Assembly (NCBI GenBank): GCA_001560895.1
Contig: CP014326.1
Coordinates: forward strand, 1,252,001-1,316,000
DNA length: 64,000 bases
Source of the DNA: Streptococcus mitis
GTDB taxonomy: Bacteria; Bacillota; Bacilli; Lactobacillales; Streptococcaceae
Reading direction: 5' to 3'
Part shown: positions 42,320 to 51,188 of the stretch, one piece after another
How positions within the stretch are numbered: the stretch's first letter is position 1
How the letters are laid out: each line of letters begins with the position of its first letter
Notes under the pieces: model-generated
Told to the model about the DNA's origin: nothing
What the model saw: the letters and a program-made list of their open reading frames with translations, nothing else
The model's database searches: none
Position numbers and translations under genes: made by a program

Positions 42320-42475
42320 ACAGAAACTGAACTCAAAATCTGCAGAACTCTCAAATTTTTAAACAGCAGTATATTGATGTCGTACAATATCTGGCGAATA
42401 CAACGTCTGATTTTACTGAAAAAGTAAGCTATGCAGTTTAATAAAATAAAAAAGAAAAATCTAGCCCATAATGAG
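42320..42475 (+). other. Intergenic stretch with a possible C-terminal coding remnant
   Basis: A frame at about 42334-42441 is open after a TGA and translates to a protein-like tail (Q-I-F-K-Q-Q-Y-I-D-V-V-Q-Y-L then S-D-F-T-E-K-V-S-Y-A-V, stop), without a start codon or RBS. It may be the decayed end of a deleted gene. I cannot name the family. Confidence 0.3.
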
Positions 42476-42545
42476 TACAAAAACTCCCCTTATAGTGGAC
42501 AGTGAAAAACAAACATTCACTAGAAACTATAGGGGAGTTTTTGTA
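42476..42545. repeat. 70-bp inverted-repeat element with TA ends
   Basis: Left arm TACAAAAACTCCCCTTATAG (from 42476) is matched by a right arm (42526-42545) identical in reverse complement except for one extra T. The 30-base centre holds a weaker hairpin (AGTGAA/TTCACT). Both ends read TA, as for elements inserting at TA. It could equally act as a strong bidirectional terminator after argR. Confidence 0.75.
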
Positions 42546-42695
42546 TATCTAAAAGAAATTCTAAACCTGTTTTAGCTTGATATATAGCAGATTGAAATAA
42601 GATGTGAACAAATCTGTTGAGGAATCCAAATCCATGTCATGCTTTAAAAATCATTTTGTACTATTCTAGATTCAATTAATTATACATCATAGATA

Positions 42696-42818
42696 AATAC
42701 TCTTCAAACCGCGTCATCGTCGCCTTGCCGTACGTATGTTACTGACTTCGTCAGTTTTATCTGCAACCTCAAAGCTGTACTTTGAGCAACCTGCGACTAG
42801 TTTGCTATTTGATTTTTG
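42696..42818 (+). repeat. BOX element (boxA-B-C)
   Basis: Recognisable pneumococcal/mitis BOX repeat: boxA-like TACTCTTCAAACCGCGTCAT, boxB with the palindromic ACTGACTTCGTCAGT, and boxC-like TTTGAGCAACCTGCGACTAG. It is diverged at several positions. Lies in the gap before ftsK, whose remaining sequence shows no gene. Confidence 0.9.
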
Positions 42819-42945
42819 TGCAGCATCAATCATCAATTTTAGTATAGAAAAAAGCCATCAAATGATGACCTTATAAGTAAACTCCAACGATTGTCCTCTC
42901 CAAGTTTGTCTTTTATTAAACTCACTATAGGTGACAGAGAGAAAT

Positions 42946-45249
42946 TTATTGTTGTAACACTTTTCGAGGTTTGGTACCTTCAGCTGGACCGATGACACCT
43001 GCCATTTCCAGTTCTTCCATAAGGCGGGTCGCACGGTTAAAGCCAACTGATAAACGACGCTGAATCATGGACGCACTGGCTTTCTGGGTTTCGATAACCA
43101 AAGCCTTGGCTTCTTCAAAAAGCGGATCTCCACCAGATTCACCATCTGAAAATTCTCCGTCATTTTCAGAAACCTCACCTGGATCAAAACTCTCATCATA
43201 GTCCGCATCTGCCTGAGCCTTGATGAAGTTTACAATGCGTTCGACATCATCATCTGAGATAAAGGATCCTTGCAGACGAACTGGATGATTTTCATCAATC
43301 GGTTTAAAGAGCATATCCCCTCGGCCAAGCAGTTTTTCTGCTCCATTTTCATCCAAAATCGTACGAGAGTCTGTACCAGATGAAACTGCAAACGCCACAC
43401 GAGATGGGACATTGGCCTTGATCAGACCAGAGATGACATCAACGGATGGACGCTGGGTTGCAAGAATCATGTGGATCCCGGCAGCACGCGCCTTCTGTCC
43501 AAGACGGATAATAGCATCTTCCACTTCCTTACTGGCTACCATCATGAGGTCAGCCAACTCATCCACAATCACAACAATGAGTGGCAGTGGAACCTGCTTG
43601 TATTCGGACTGAGCATTGAACTCTTCTACCTTGGCATTAAAGCCTGCAATATTACGAACCCCCACCTTGGCAAAGAGTTCATAACGGTTTTCCATTTCAT
43701 CCACAACCTTTTGCAGAGCCTTGCTAGCCTTGCGTGGATTGGTCACAACTGGAATCAAGAGATGGGGAATATCATTGTAAACAGATAACTCAACCATCTT
43801 GGGATCGACCATCATAAATTTGACTTGATCTGGTCTCGCCTTCATGAGAATGCTAGCGATAATTCCGTTAACTGCTACTGACTTCCCTGAACCCGTTGAA
43901 CCTGCGACGAGCAAGTGAGGCATTTTAGAAAGGTCAAAAGCTCTTGCTGTGCCATTAACCGCCTTTCCTAAAGGAATTTCCAAGAGATTTTCTGCTTTCG
44001 TTTGAGACTGTTCCCATAGTTCGCGGAAGGACACAGTCGCAATTTCAGAGTTAGGAACCTCGATTCCAACGAGAGATTTCCCTGGGATTGGAGCTTCAAT
44101 CCGGACATCCTTAGCAGCCAAGGCTAGAGCGAGGTCATCTGCTAGATTGGAAATGCGGTTAACCCGTACACCAACTGCTGGCTTGACTTCATACTTGGTC
44201 ACTGATGGGCCAATTTCAGCCCGTTCAACTGTCACCTTGATACCAAAGCTGGCAAAAGTTTCTTCTAGGATTTTGATATTTTCCCGGACAATTTTCTTCT
44301 CTTTAGACTGGTCTTTGGGTTTATCAGGTGCAAAGAGTTGTAAACTTGGAAGTTTGTATTCAAGAGCCTCCTTAGCTGAAAAATCAACCTGTACCTCTTC
44401 ATCATCAGAGCTATCTTCCTGATTGGGGAATTCAAGTTCAGCTTGAGGCAGGATGATTTCTGGTTCCACCCACTCTTCTTCAGGCATAGGTGGAAAATCC
44501 TGAACGGCTTCCTCTATCAAAATTTCACCCGTTTCCATATCGACAGGAGGCAAATCGAGTAAGGTTTTCTCAGCGACTTCTTTTTCTAATCTAGCCTCTT
44601 CCTCAGCCTTTTGACGAGCTTTTTCTTCTTGTTTGACAAAGCGTTCCTCTTTTCGACGCTCATGCCCTTCCCGCCATTTGGCAAAGCCTCTACTGAAAAA
44701 TTCAGCAATATCGTAAACAGACCAAGGGCTAACTAGGAGAGCACCTGCTAAAATCAAGATAACACCAATAAAGTAAGTACCGATATTTGAAAAGAGAAAG
44801 GCTGTTGGCACATAGAGTCCAACACCAATCAAGCCTCCACCAGCAAAACTGGTCGTTCGAAAACCAGTCAAATCAGTCACAACCTGAGCCATGGTTCCTT
44901 GTAGAACGGACTTGTCCAAACCATATTTCCAAACTAAATAGGCCTCAAAAATCAAGAGCAAGCCAGCAAATATGGTGAAAAATCCAGATAAGAGTCCTTC
45001 CTGTTTTCGTATCCACTTGAAAAAGAAGAGGTAGAGCAGGATACCAAATATTGCCAGATAAGCTAGGCTACCCACCAGCAAGCGAATTAAATTGTAAAGG
45101 GTGATACCTGCAGCCCCTAATTTAAAGGCTGCGAAAATCAATAAAATCGTGATTCCAAGCGAAATCAACATTCGTTGAATCGCTTCTTTTCTTTCGAGTT
45201 CTGCTTTAGACGGTCTCCGTCTTGTTTTACTTGTATTCTTGTTTGCCAT
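42946..45249 (-). CDS. ftsK: DNA translocase FtsK/SpoIIIE
   Basis: 767 residues. Four to five N-terminal membrane helices (about 25-175), a charged, Glu/Lys-rich linker (about 190-300), then the motor domain with Walker [10 protein letters not shown] (449-457) and Walker [12 protein letters not shown]. The C-terminal winged-helix gamma domain (last 65 residues, [18 protein letters not shown]) recognises oriented KOPS-like sequences. It pumps chromosome ends across the closing septum. Appears to be a single-gene unit downstream of the fru operon. Confidence 0.96.
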   Translation of the reverse strand: MANKNTSKTRRRPSKAELERKEAIQRMLISLGITILLIFAAFKLGAAGITLYNLIRLLVGSLAYLAIFGILLYLFFFKWIRKQEGLLSGFFTIFAGLLLIFEAYLVWKYGLDKSVLQGTMAQVVTDLTGFRTTSFAGGGLIGVGLYVPTAFLFSNIGTYFIGVILILAGALLVSPWSVYDIAEFFSRGFAKWREGHERRKEERFVKQEEKARQKAEEEARLEKEVAEKTLLDLPPVDMETGEILIEEAVQDFPPMPEEEWVEPEIILPQAELEFPNQEDSSDDEEVQVDFSAKEALEYKLPSLQLFAPDKPKDQSKEKKIVRENIKILEETFASFGIKVTVERAEIGPSVTKYEVKPAVGVRVNRISNLADDLALALAAKDVRIEAPIPGKSLVGIEVPNSEIATVSFRELWEQSQTKAENLLEIPLGKAVNGTARAFDLSKMPHLLVAGSTGSGKSVAVNGIIASILMKARPDQVKFMMVDPKMVELSVYNDIPHLLIPVVTNPRKASKALQKVVDEMENRYELFAKVGVRNIAGFNAKVEEFNAQSEYKQVPLPLIVVIVDELADLMMVASKEVEDAIIRLGQKARAAGIHMILATQRPSVDVISGLIKANVPSRVAFAVSSGTDSRTILDENGAEKLLGRGDMLFKPIDENHPVRLQGSFISDDDVERIVNFIKAQADADYDESFDPGEVSENDGEFSDGESGGDPLFEEAKALVIETQKASASMIQRRLSVGFNRATRLMEELEMAGVIGPAEGTKPRKVLQQ

Positions 45250-45285
45250 TCTTCTATTATACCATATTTCAAATCCATTTCGGAA

Positions 45286-45313
45286 AGAGAAAAAGACTGC
45301 ACCGAACGGTACA
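45286..45313 (-). terminator. Intrinsic terminator of the fru operon
   Basis: Minus-strand TGTACC (45308-45313) pairs with GGTGCA (45298-45303) around a GTTC loop, followed by a GTCTTTTTCTC tail. It lies 25 bases after the fruA stop and before the ftsK start. Confidence 0.7.
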
Positions 45314-45337
45314 ATCTTTTCATTTTACATCTAATTT

Positions 45338-47290
45338 TTATGCTTGTGGTTTGCGTAGGTAACCATAAACCACACCACTTACAATTGCTCCTACCAAGAC
45401 AGAGGCAAGGTAAAGAAGGGCATTAGAAGTAAGGGCGATAACGAAGATTCCTCCGTGTGGAGCCATGAGTTTGATTCCAGTAAGACCAACGAGTCCGCCT
45501 GCTACTGCTGAACCAAGGATGAAGCTTGGAATCGCACGAGCTGGGTCAGCGGCACCAAATGGAATCGCTCCCTCAGTGATAAATGACAAGCCCATGATGA
45601 TATTTGTCAAACCAGAGTTGCGTTCTTCCTTAGTAAATTTATCTTTGAAAAGAAGCGTTGCGACAAAGATTGCAAGCGGTGGCACCATTCCTCCAGCCAT
45701 AACTGCTGCCATGGCTACAGAACCACCTGAAGAAACAGTCGCTGCAAGCGTACCTGTACCAAATACATAAGCCGCTTTGTTGACTGGTCCACCCATGTCA
45801 ACAGCCATCATTCCACCAAGGACGATACCGAGAAGGACAGCTGAACCGCCTCCAAGACCGCCTAGGAAGTCATTCATAGCAGTGTTGATTGCTGCCATTG
45901 GAATGTTGACAGCTAGCATGACAAATCCTGTCAAGATTGTTCCAAGAAGTGGCAAGAGAAGGATTGACTTAGCACCTTCAAGGGAACGAGGAACCTTAAC
46001 GTATTTCTTGATAGCAAGGATCAAGGCACCTGCGATAAATCCACCCACAAGGGCACCTAGGAAACCAGATGAGACACCTGCAAGAGTTGAAGTTGCTTCA
46101 CCACCTGCAGCATAAGGGATTTTACCAAAGGCAAAGCCTTCTTTTGCAATAGCACCAGCCACGAAACCTGCTACCAAACCTGGTTTTTCAGCGATAGAGT
46201 AAGCAACATAACCTGCAAAGACTGGAAGCATCAAACCAAAGGCTGCACCACCGATTTTCATGAACATAGAAGCTAGTTCATGGTAAGAACCAAGATTGCC
46301 AAGATTTTCATTTGGAACACCCAAAGCCCCATCAATCAAGAAAGCAAGGGCAATCATGATACCACCACCGATAACGAATGGCAACATTTGAGATACACCA
46401 CTCATCAAGTGTTTGTAGAAGGCACCACCAAGGCTTTGTTTTTCATTGCTTGCGGTTGTAGCTTTTGCTCCATTAGCAGCACGGTAAACTTCAGCATCCC
46501 CAGAAAGAGCCAAGTTGATCAACTCTTCTGTCTTACGGATACCATCAGCCACTGGACGATTGATCAATGGTTTGCCATCGAAGCGATCCATTTCAACAGC
46601 CTTGTCTGCTGCGATGATAACAGCTGTAGCCTTGCGGATATCTTCTGCTGTCAATTGGTTACCAACACCACTGGCACCGTTGGTTTCAACCTTGATCCCA
46701 ACACCCATTTCAGCAGCCACTTTTTGAAGGGCTTCTTGGGCCATGTAAGTGTGGGCAATACCTGTCGTACAAGCTGTAACAGCTACGATAAAGTCACCAG
46801 TTTCATTGGCAGGCGCTTGAACAGCCTCCCCAGCTTTTTCTGAAGCTTGGTCAAAAAGTTCGATGACTTGATCAGCTGATGTTGCTTGGCGAAGTTTGTC
46901 AGCAAAACCGTCTTTCATCAAGTATTGAGACAATTCTGCCAAGGCAGCCAAGTGAGTGTCATTGGCACCTTCTGGAGCTACAATCATAAAGAAGAGGTCA
47001 GTTGCTTGCCCATCCAAGCTCTCATAGTCAACACCCTTGTTTGACTTAGCAAAGAGAACAGTCGCATCTTTGACAGCAGCATTTTTGCTGTGGGGCATAG
47101 CGATTCCATCACCCAAACCTGTAGAAGTCAAAGCTTCACGTGCCAAAATACCTTCTTTAAATGTTTCAAAATCTGTCACATAACCGTGATCTACCAAGCT
47201 TTTAATCATCTCTTCGATAACAGCTGTTTTTTCAGTTGCTTGCAAATCCAGCAACATGACTTCTTTTCTCAATAGGTCTTGAATTTTCAT
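45338..47290 (-). CDS. fruA: Fructose-specific PTS enzyme IIABC
   Basis: 650 residues in one chain. The IIA domain (about 1-145) has phosphohistidine His67 in I-A-M-P-H-S-K-N; the IIB domain (about 168-265) has phosphocysteine Cys174 in V-T-A-C-T-T-G-I-A-H-T; the IIC domain (about 290-650) has about nine membrane segments with G-F-V-A-G-A-I-A and G-G-P-V-N-K-A-A. It imports fructose as fructose-1-phosphate. The start overlaps the fruK stop by 4 bases (ATGA), making it the last gene of fruR-fruK-fruA. Confidence 0.96.
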   Translation of the reverse strand: MKIQDLLRKEVMLLDLQATEKTAVIEEMIKSLVDHGYVTDFETFKEGILAREALTSTGLGDGIAMPHSKNAAVKDATVLFAKSNKGVDYESLDGQATDLFFMIVAPEGANDTHLAALAELSQYLMKDGFADKLRQATSADQVIELFDQASEKAGEAVQAPANETGDFIVAVTACTTGIAHTYMAQEALQKVAAEMGVGIKVETNGASGVGNQLTAEDIRKATAVIIAADKAVEMDRFDGKPLINRPVADGIRKTEELINLALSGDAEVYRAANGAKATTASNEKQSLGGAFYKHLMSGVSQMLPFVIGGGIMIALAFLIDGALGVPNENLGNLGSYHELASMFMKIGGAAFGLMLPVFAGYVAYSIAEKPGLVAGFVAGAIAKEGFAFGKIPYAAGGEATSTLAGVSSGFLGALVGGFIAGALILAIKKYVKVPRSLEGAKSILLLPLLGTILTGFVMLAVNIPMAAINTAMNDFLGGLGGGSAVLLGIVLGGMMAVDMGGPVNKAAYVFGTGTLAATVSSGGSVAMAAVMAGGMVPPLAIFVATLLFKDKFTKEERNSGLTNIIMGLSFITEGAIPFGAADPARAIPSFILGSAVAGGLVGLTGIKLMAPHGGIFVIALTSNALLYLASVLVGAIVSGVVYGYLRKPQA

Positions 47291-48198
47291 CGTTTTTCTA
47301 CCTCAACTTTTTCATATGTTTCTTTAATAAATTCTGCCGTTGCCAAGTCATCTGAGAATGTCGTTGCTGTTCCACAAGCAACTCCCCATTTGAAGGCTTC
47401 TACTGCATCTTTGGATTTGACAAATTCACCTGTAAATCCAGCGACCATAGAATCACCAGCCCCAACTGAATTTTTGACTGTTCCTTTGATTGGTTTAGCG
47501 AAGTAAGCTCCCTCAGATGTAACAAGAAGGGCACCGTCACCAGCCATAGAGATAATGACGTTTTGAGCACCTTTAGCCAGTAACTCACGAGCGTATTTCT
47601 CAATTTCATCTAAACTTTCAAGTTTAACCCCAAAAATCGCTCCAAGTTCATGATTGTTCGGCTTGACCAAAAGTGGCTGGTAGTCCAAACTATCAATTAA
47701 GGTCTGTCCTTCAAAGTCACAAACCACTTGCGCATCCGTTTGACGCGTCAAGGCAATCAAATCCTTATAGATGACATTGCCTAGATTTTTAGCACTCGAA
47801 CCCGCAAAGACAACTGTATCTTCTGCTGTTAAACTAGACAAAATAGCTTTCAACTCTTCTAACTGGGCTGGTTCGACATTTGGACCCGTTCCGTTGATCT
47901 CTGTTTCTTGGTTTGCTTTAATCTTGACATTGATGCGAGTATCTTCTGCTACTTGGACAAAACGTGTCTCGATTTCTTCCTCTGCCAGAGTATCTGTGAT
48001 AAATTTACCAGTAAAACCACCGATAAATCCAGTTGCTGTATTGGGAACATCTAAGCGTTTCAAGACACGACTGACATTGATTCCTTTCCCACCAGCAAAC
48101 TTATCATCACTATCCATTCGATTGACACTACCGACTTGGACTTGGTCCAAACGAACGATATAGTCAATGGATGGATTGAGTGTGACTGTATAAATCAT
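47287..48198 (-). CDS. fruK: 1-phosphofructokinase
   Basis: 303-residue PfkB-family kinase converting fructose-1-phosphate to fructose-1,6-bisphosphate. Motifs: L-N-P-S-I-D-Y near the N-terminus, F-A-G-G-K-G-I-N-V-S-R-V-L (about 33-45) and the catalytic N-S-V-G-A-G-D-S-M-V-A-G. It is related to LacC at 7570, but its location between the fructose regulator and the fructose PTS fixes the substrate. ATGA-type 4-base overlaps on both sides indicate translational coupling. Confidence 0.95.
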   Translation of the reverse strand: MIYTVTLNPSIDYIVRLDQVQVGSVNRMDSDDKFAGGKGINVSRVLKRLDVPNTATGFIGGFTGKFITDTLAEEEIETRFVQVAEDTRINVKIKANQETEINGTGPNVEPAQLEELKAILSSLTAEDTVVFAGSSAKNLGNVIYKDLIALTRQTDAQVVCDFEGQTLIDSLDYQPLLVKPNNHELGAIFGVKLESLDEIEKYARELLAKGAQNVIISMAGDGALLVTSEGAYFAKPIKGTVKNSVGAGDSMVAGFTGEFVKSKDAVEAFKWGVACGTATTFSDDLATAEFIKETYEKVEVEKR

Positions 48199-48935
48199 AC
48201 TTCTATTACCTCCGTTTTCTCCTTAATAACCTGCAAGAGCTCATGCCCTTGACTTGTGATAACAATAGCTCGTTTGAGTGGTGCCACCTTGGCAAAGCAA
48301 GTTTGTCCAATTTTAGACGAATCCACCAAGACATAGGTCTGTTTGGCATTCTCTAAAATAGCACGCTTAACAGCTCCCTCCTCCATATCAGGAGTCGTAT
48401 AATAACCATCGTCCACACCATTCATCCCGATAAAGGCACGGTCAAAGTGCAATTGATTAATCTGGTTGAGAGCAACGCCACCGATGCTCGCATCTGTCGC
48501 CATCTTGACACTTCCTCCAACCATGACAGTTGGAATCTGCTTTTCAACCAGCTGAACCGCATGGTGAATAGAGTTGGTCACAACTGTAACATTCTTATTA
48601 ACCAATTCATGAATCAAAAAAGCAGTCGTTGTTCCAGCATCGATAAAGATGACATCTTGTTCCTTGATGAGAGAGGCCGCCTTCTGAGCCAGCAACTTCT
48701 TCTCTTGAAGGTTTTTGACAGATTTTTCTTGAATGGTTTCTTCTTCCTGCAAAGAATGGGGTAATTCTGCTCCACCATGCACGCGACGAAGCTTGTTTTC
48801 TGCTTCCAACTCATCCAAGTCTCTTCGAACCGTTGATTCTGAGGTCTCTAGCAAACTAACTAATTTTTCTAGAGAAACTACATGATGTTGATTTAACTCC
48901 TCTAAAATCAGTTGCTTCCGCTCTGTTTTTAACAC
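48195..48935 (-). CDS. fruR: DeoR-family fructose operon repressor
   Basis: 246 residues. DeoR helix-turn-helix (L-E-K-L-V-S-L-L-E-T-S-E-S-T-V-R-R-D-L-D-E-L), R-V-H-G-G-A-E-L, and the ligand domain with I-F-I-D-A-G-T-T-T-A-F-L and V-D-S-S-K-I-G. FruR in Firmicutes is released from DNA by fructose-1-phosphate. Start is GTG after AGGAGGT. First gene of fruR-fruK-fruA, so it is autoregulated; candidate operator repeats and a cre site surround its promoter. Confidence 0.93.
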   Translation of the reverse strand: MLKTERKQLILEELNQHHVVSLEKLVSLLETSESTVRRDLDELEAENKLRRVHGGAELPHSLQEEETIQEKSVKNLQEKKLLAQKAASLIKEQDVIFIDAGTTTAFLIHELVNKNVTVVTNSIHHAVQLVEKQIPTVMVGGSVKMATDASIGGVALNQINQLHFDRAFIGMNGVDDGYYTTPDMEEGAVKRAILENAKQTYVLVDSSKIGQTCFAKVAPLKRAIVITSQGHELLQVIKEKTEVIEV

Positions 48936-48947
48936 TGAATTACCTCC

Positions 48948-49022
48948 TGTTATCGTTTACACTATTCATTCTATCATACTTCCTTTCAAAGTCAAGCATT
49001 TTTTATCATTTTCTTTCAAAAT
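48948..49022 (-). promoter_or_regulatory. fru operon promoter, cre site and FruR-like direct repeats
   Basis: Minus-strand -35 TTGACT (48990-48995), 16-bp spacer, -10 TAGAAT (48968-48973) with TGA before it. TGTAAACGATAACA (48948-48961) matches the cre consensus fully and lies downstream of the -10. Two repeats of the form TTTGAAAG-NAA-N(2-3)-ATGAT (48973-48991 and 49005-49021) lie about 32 bp apart, covering the promoter and its upstream region; they are plausible FruR operators. Confidence 0.75.
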
Positions 49023-49052
49023 CTATCATTTTTCTTATTTCTAGAATTTTTA

Positions 49053-49081
49053 TTGCAAGATAAGAGCCTTTATGGTAGACT
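49053..49081 (+). promoter_or_regulatory. tRNA-Ser promoter
   Basis: TTGCAA (49053-49058), 17-bp spacer, TAGACT (49076-49081) with TGG before it, ending 15 bases before the mature tRNA. Confidence 0.7.
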
Positions 49082-49096
49082 ATTTGAGTAAGTATT

Positions 49097-49184
49097 GGAA
49101 GATTACTCAAGAGGCTTAAGAGGCCGTGTTGGAAACGCGGTAGGCGTGTAACAGCGTGCGTGGGTTCGAATCCCATGTCTTCCG
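49097..49184 (+). tRNA. tRNA-Ser (anticodon GGA)
   Basis: 88-nt class II tRNA. Acceptor arms GGAAGAT / GTCTTCC with discriminator G at 49184; anticodon stem CCGTG/CGCGG with loop TT-GGA-AA (anticodon 49131-49133); a long variable arm (GGCGTGTAACAGCGTGC region); T-arm TGGGTTCGAATCCCA. CCA is not encoded (TGG follows). It reads UCC and UCU codons. Its downstream terminator is interrupted by an IS. Confidence 0.96.
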
Positions 49185-49255
49185 TGGAAAATTACCAGAA
49201 ACTGGGCAAAAACTCAATTTCAGTAGAAACTGAAGTAAATCTTCCCACAAAAAAT

Positions 49256-49287
49256 GCATAGTATCAAGTTTTTTCAACACCTGATAC
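49256..49287 (+). terminator. Left part of the tRNA-Ser terminator, split by the IS
   Basis: Left arm GCATAGTATCAAG (49256-49268), T-rich loop, and the first half of the right arm, CTGATAC (49281-49287). The other half (TATGC, 50731-50735) and the T7 tail (50737-50743) lie on the far side of the IS. Removing the IS and one ATAC copy restores an 11-bp-plus stem. Confidence 0.88.
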
Positions 49288-49318
49288 TGTACTGACCCCC
49301 AAAAGTTAGACAATTAAT

Positions 49319-50158
49319 TTAAGCAAAGGATTTAGTTCTGTATTGGACAGGACTAAGTCCTTTTAGTTTTACCTTAATTCGTTTGTTGTTGTAGTAATCG
49401 ATATAGTCTATAATGGCTTGTTCCAATTGATTAAGTGATTTAAAGTTTTTCTCATGGCCATAAAACATTTCGGATTTTAAAATGCCAAAGAAAGATTCCA
49501 TCATACCGTTGTCTGGGCTGTTGCCCTTACGTGACATGGATGCTTGAATTCCCTTACTCTCTAGGAACCGATGATAAGAATCGTGTTGGTATTGCCAACC
49601 TTGATCACTATGGAGAATCGTATTCTCGTAGTATTTCTCTGTGAAGGCCTGTTCCAACATCGTTTTTACTTGTTCTAAATTAGGAGAACAAGAAAGATTA
49701 AAAGCAATAATTTCGCTGTTAAAGCCATCTAAAACAGGCGATAAATACAATTTCTGCGTGCTATTTGGAATGGCAAACTCTGTCACATCCGTATAACACT
49801 TTTCCATTGGTCTCGATGCTTCAAACTGGCGTTGAATGAGATTCTCTGCTTTCTTGCCAATCTCTCCTTGGTAGGAAGAATACTTTCGTTTACGGCGAAT
49901 TCGAGCACTTAAACCAAGGATTTTCATCAGACGTTGGACCTTCTTATGGTTTACTATATGACCACGATTCCTCAATTCAAGAGTTATTCGGCGATAGCCA
50001 TAATTTCCTTTGTGCTCAGTAAAAATAGCTTGAATTTCAGCTTTAAGATCTTTATCTTTGTCAAGCCCATCTAGTTCCTTCAACTGATAATAGTAAGTTG
50101 AGCGAGGTAAACGAGCCACTTCAAGAAGTAAATCTAGTCGAAATCCTCCTGAAGCCAT
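49319..50158 (-). CDS. IS3-family transposase OrfB (DDE integrase domain)
   Basis: 279 residues from its ATG, but probably also made as the C-terminal part of an OrfAB fusion. The HTH_21-like N-terminal region ([17 protein letters not shown]) is followed by the rve integrase core. Catalytic residues visible are Asp in C-Y-T-D-V-T-E-F, Asp in L-H-S-D-Q-G-W-Q-Y and Glu in [15 protein letters not shown]-terminal [15 protein letters not shown] is typical. No stop or frameshift is seen, so the element may be active. Confidence 0.93.
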   Translation of the reverse strand: MASGGFRLDLLLEVARLPRSTYYYQLKELDGLDKDKDLKAEIQAIFTEHKGNYGYRRITLELRNRGHIVNHKKVQRLMKILGLSARIRRKRKYSSYQGEIGKKAENLIQRQFEASRPMEKCYTDVTEFAIPNSTQKLYLSPVLDGFNSEIIAFNLSCSPNLEQVKTMLEQAFTEKYYENTILHSDQGWQYQHDSYHRFLESKGIQASMSRKGNSPDNGMMESFFGILKSEMFYGHEKNFKSLNQLEQAIIDYIDYYNNKRIKVKLKGLSPVQYRTKSFA

Positions 50159-50670
50159 TTCTCTAATTGTCTCTGCCTTTCTCGCTGTATGGTTTCGTCC
50201 CTGTCTTCCAGCTCTTTTAACTTTTTTAAGTAAGCCACCTCAGTACGTAAGCGTTCATTCTCCTCTTGGAGTCGCTCTAGTTCTGTCATTTCATCCCAAG
50301 TTTTCTTCCGTTTACGTCCCATTTTAGTTGATCTCCCTCTTGTTTTCTCAACAATAGTATACCCGTTTTTCTTGTATTGTGCTAGCCAATTAAGAAGTAT
50401 CGTACGACTTGGGAGGCCGTATTCAAGAGAAACTCTATCTTTAGTCCAGCCTTCATGTAAGACTTTATGAATCATTTCTTGCTTTAAATCAGGAGAATAG
50501 TAACGATTTTTTCCTTTTTTGACGAACTCTATTCCGTAACGATCAATCAATTTAATCATGTACCTAATATTAGAATTGTTGATCCCAAATTTATTTGAAA
50601 GCTTCTCTATGCTATATCCTTGTTTTCTAAGTTCATAGATCTGAACTTTATCATCATAAGTTAATTTCAT
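50134..50670 (-). CDS. IS3-family transposase OrfA (helix-turn-helix and leucine zipper)
   Basis: 178 residues from the ATG at 50670, which has GGGGTG upstream and lies inside the IS; the open frame extends outside the IS to 50829 but that part is not IS sequence. Two helix-turn-helix units ([14 protein letters not shown] and [13 protein letters not shown]) recognise the ends. A coiled-coil zipper ([21 protein letters not shown]) follows. It overlaps orfB by 25 bases in the -1 frame. Confidence 0.92.
   Translation of the reverse strand: MKLTYDDKVQIYELRKQGYSIEKLSNKFGINNSNIRYMIKLIDRYGIEFVKKGKNRYYSPDLKQEMIHKVLHEGWTKDRVSLEYGLPSRTILLNWLAQYKKNGYTIVEKTRGRSTKMGRKRKKTWDEMTELERLQEENERLRTEVAYLKKLKELEDRDETIQRERQRQLEKWLQEDFD
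50221..50227 (-). promoter_or_regulatory. Programmed -1 frameshift heptamer A-AAA-AAG in the IS
   Basis: The orfA frame reads TTA-AAA-AAG-TTA, placing A AAA AAG in the zero frame. After a -1 slip the frame stays open through to the orfB ATG, so an OrfAB transposase can be produced, as in IS150. Confidence 0.85.
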
Positions 50671-50820
50671 AATAAAAACACCCCAAAAGTTAGATTTTTT
50701 CTGTCTAACTTTTGGGGTGCAGTTCAATACTATGCGTTTTTTTGATTTTAAAGACTTTTTCCAGCCCCGTTTTTTGCTATTTTCGAAGTGATCTTTTTGA
50801 CCAGTCCTATACATCATTTT

Positions 50821-50974
50821 TATACTCAACGAAAATCAAAGAGCAAACTAGGAAACTAACCGCAGGTTGCTCAAAACACTGTTTTGAGGTTGTAGATGAA
50901 ACTAACGAAGTCAGTAACCATACTTACGGCAAGGTGAAGCTGACGTGGTTTGAAGAGATTTTCTAAGAGTATTA
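50821..50974 (-). repeat. BOX element (boxA-B-C, reverse orientation)
   Basis: Full-length BOX read on the minus strand: boxA-like CTCTTCAAACCACGTCAGCT... in the last third (about 50925-50965), boxB around ACTGACTTCGTTAGT, and boxC ending ATTTTCGTTGAGTATA at 50821. It lies between the IS and pdxT. The remaining bases up to 51188 hold no gene or clear hairpin. Confidence 0.93.
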
Positions 50975-51188
50975 AGGAGGATAGAATAGTATTTTAACTC
51001 CATCCTCTAAAGTGCCTTTCAATAAAAGACACTTGAACACCATATTCAGTATATAAGCTTTATACCCTAAGTCAAAACGATCATTCTTTTCTAATTTATC
51101 GTAAATAAATATAAATTCACAGAATGCTGTCAGATGACTTAAAAATGATTTTTTGGAAAAAGCGAATCGAAACTTGATTTATCACTTT

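Larger units (their letters stand above)
49288..50726 (-). mobile_element. IS3-family insertion sequence (IS150 group, IS861-like)
   Basis: 1439 bp, with imperfect terminal inverted repeats sharing CCCCAAAAGTTAGACA (left end from TGTACTGACC at 49288; right end reads TGAACTGCAC on the minus strand from 50726). It is flanked by a 4-bp direct repeat ATAC (49284-49287 and 50727-50730). It carries two overlapping frames, orfA and orfB, with a slippery heptamer, and looks intact. Size and ends resemble IS861; an ISfinder match would settle the name. Confidence 0.93.

Noticed and set aside
42157..42480. 107-residue minus-strand ORF overlapping argR and the inverted repeat
   Set aside because: It starts inside the inverted-repeat arm, has no convincing RBS and overlaps real coding sequence.
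42580..42602. TATAGCAGATTGAAATAAGA-like stretch resembling sequence near 28125-28142
   Set aside because: The similarity is short and AT-rich; it might be an old IS edge but chance cannot be excluded.
43471..43788. 105-residue plus-strand ORF opposite ftsK
   Set aside because: Antisense to conserved FtsK motor sequence; no RBS or recognisable motif.
46280..46843. 187-residue plus-strand ORF opposite fruA
   Set aside because: Long only because fruA codon bias leaves the antisense frame open; Cys/Phe/Ser-rich shadow composition.
50671..50829. Extension of IS orfA to 50829
   Set aside because: This part lies outside the inverted repeat and passes through the BOX end and the terminator tail; the ATG at 50670 inside the IS has an RBS.
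51000..51188. A riboswitch or gene between the BOX element and pdxT
   Set aside because: This is downstream of pdxT on its strand; no conserved structure or open frame with an RBS was seen.
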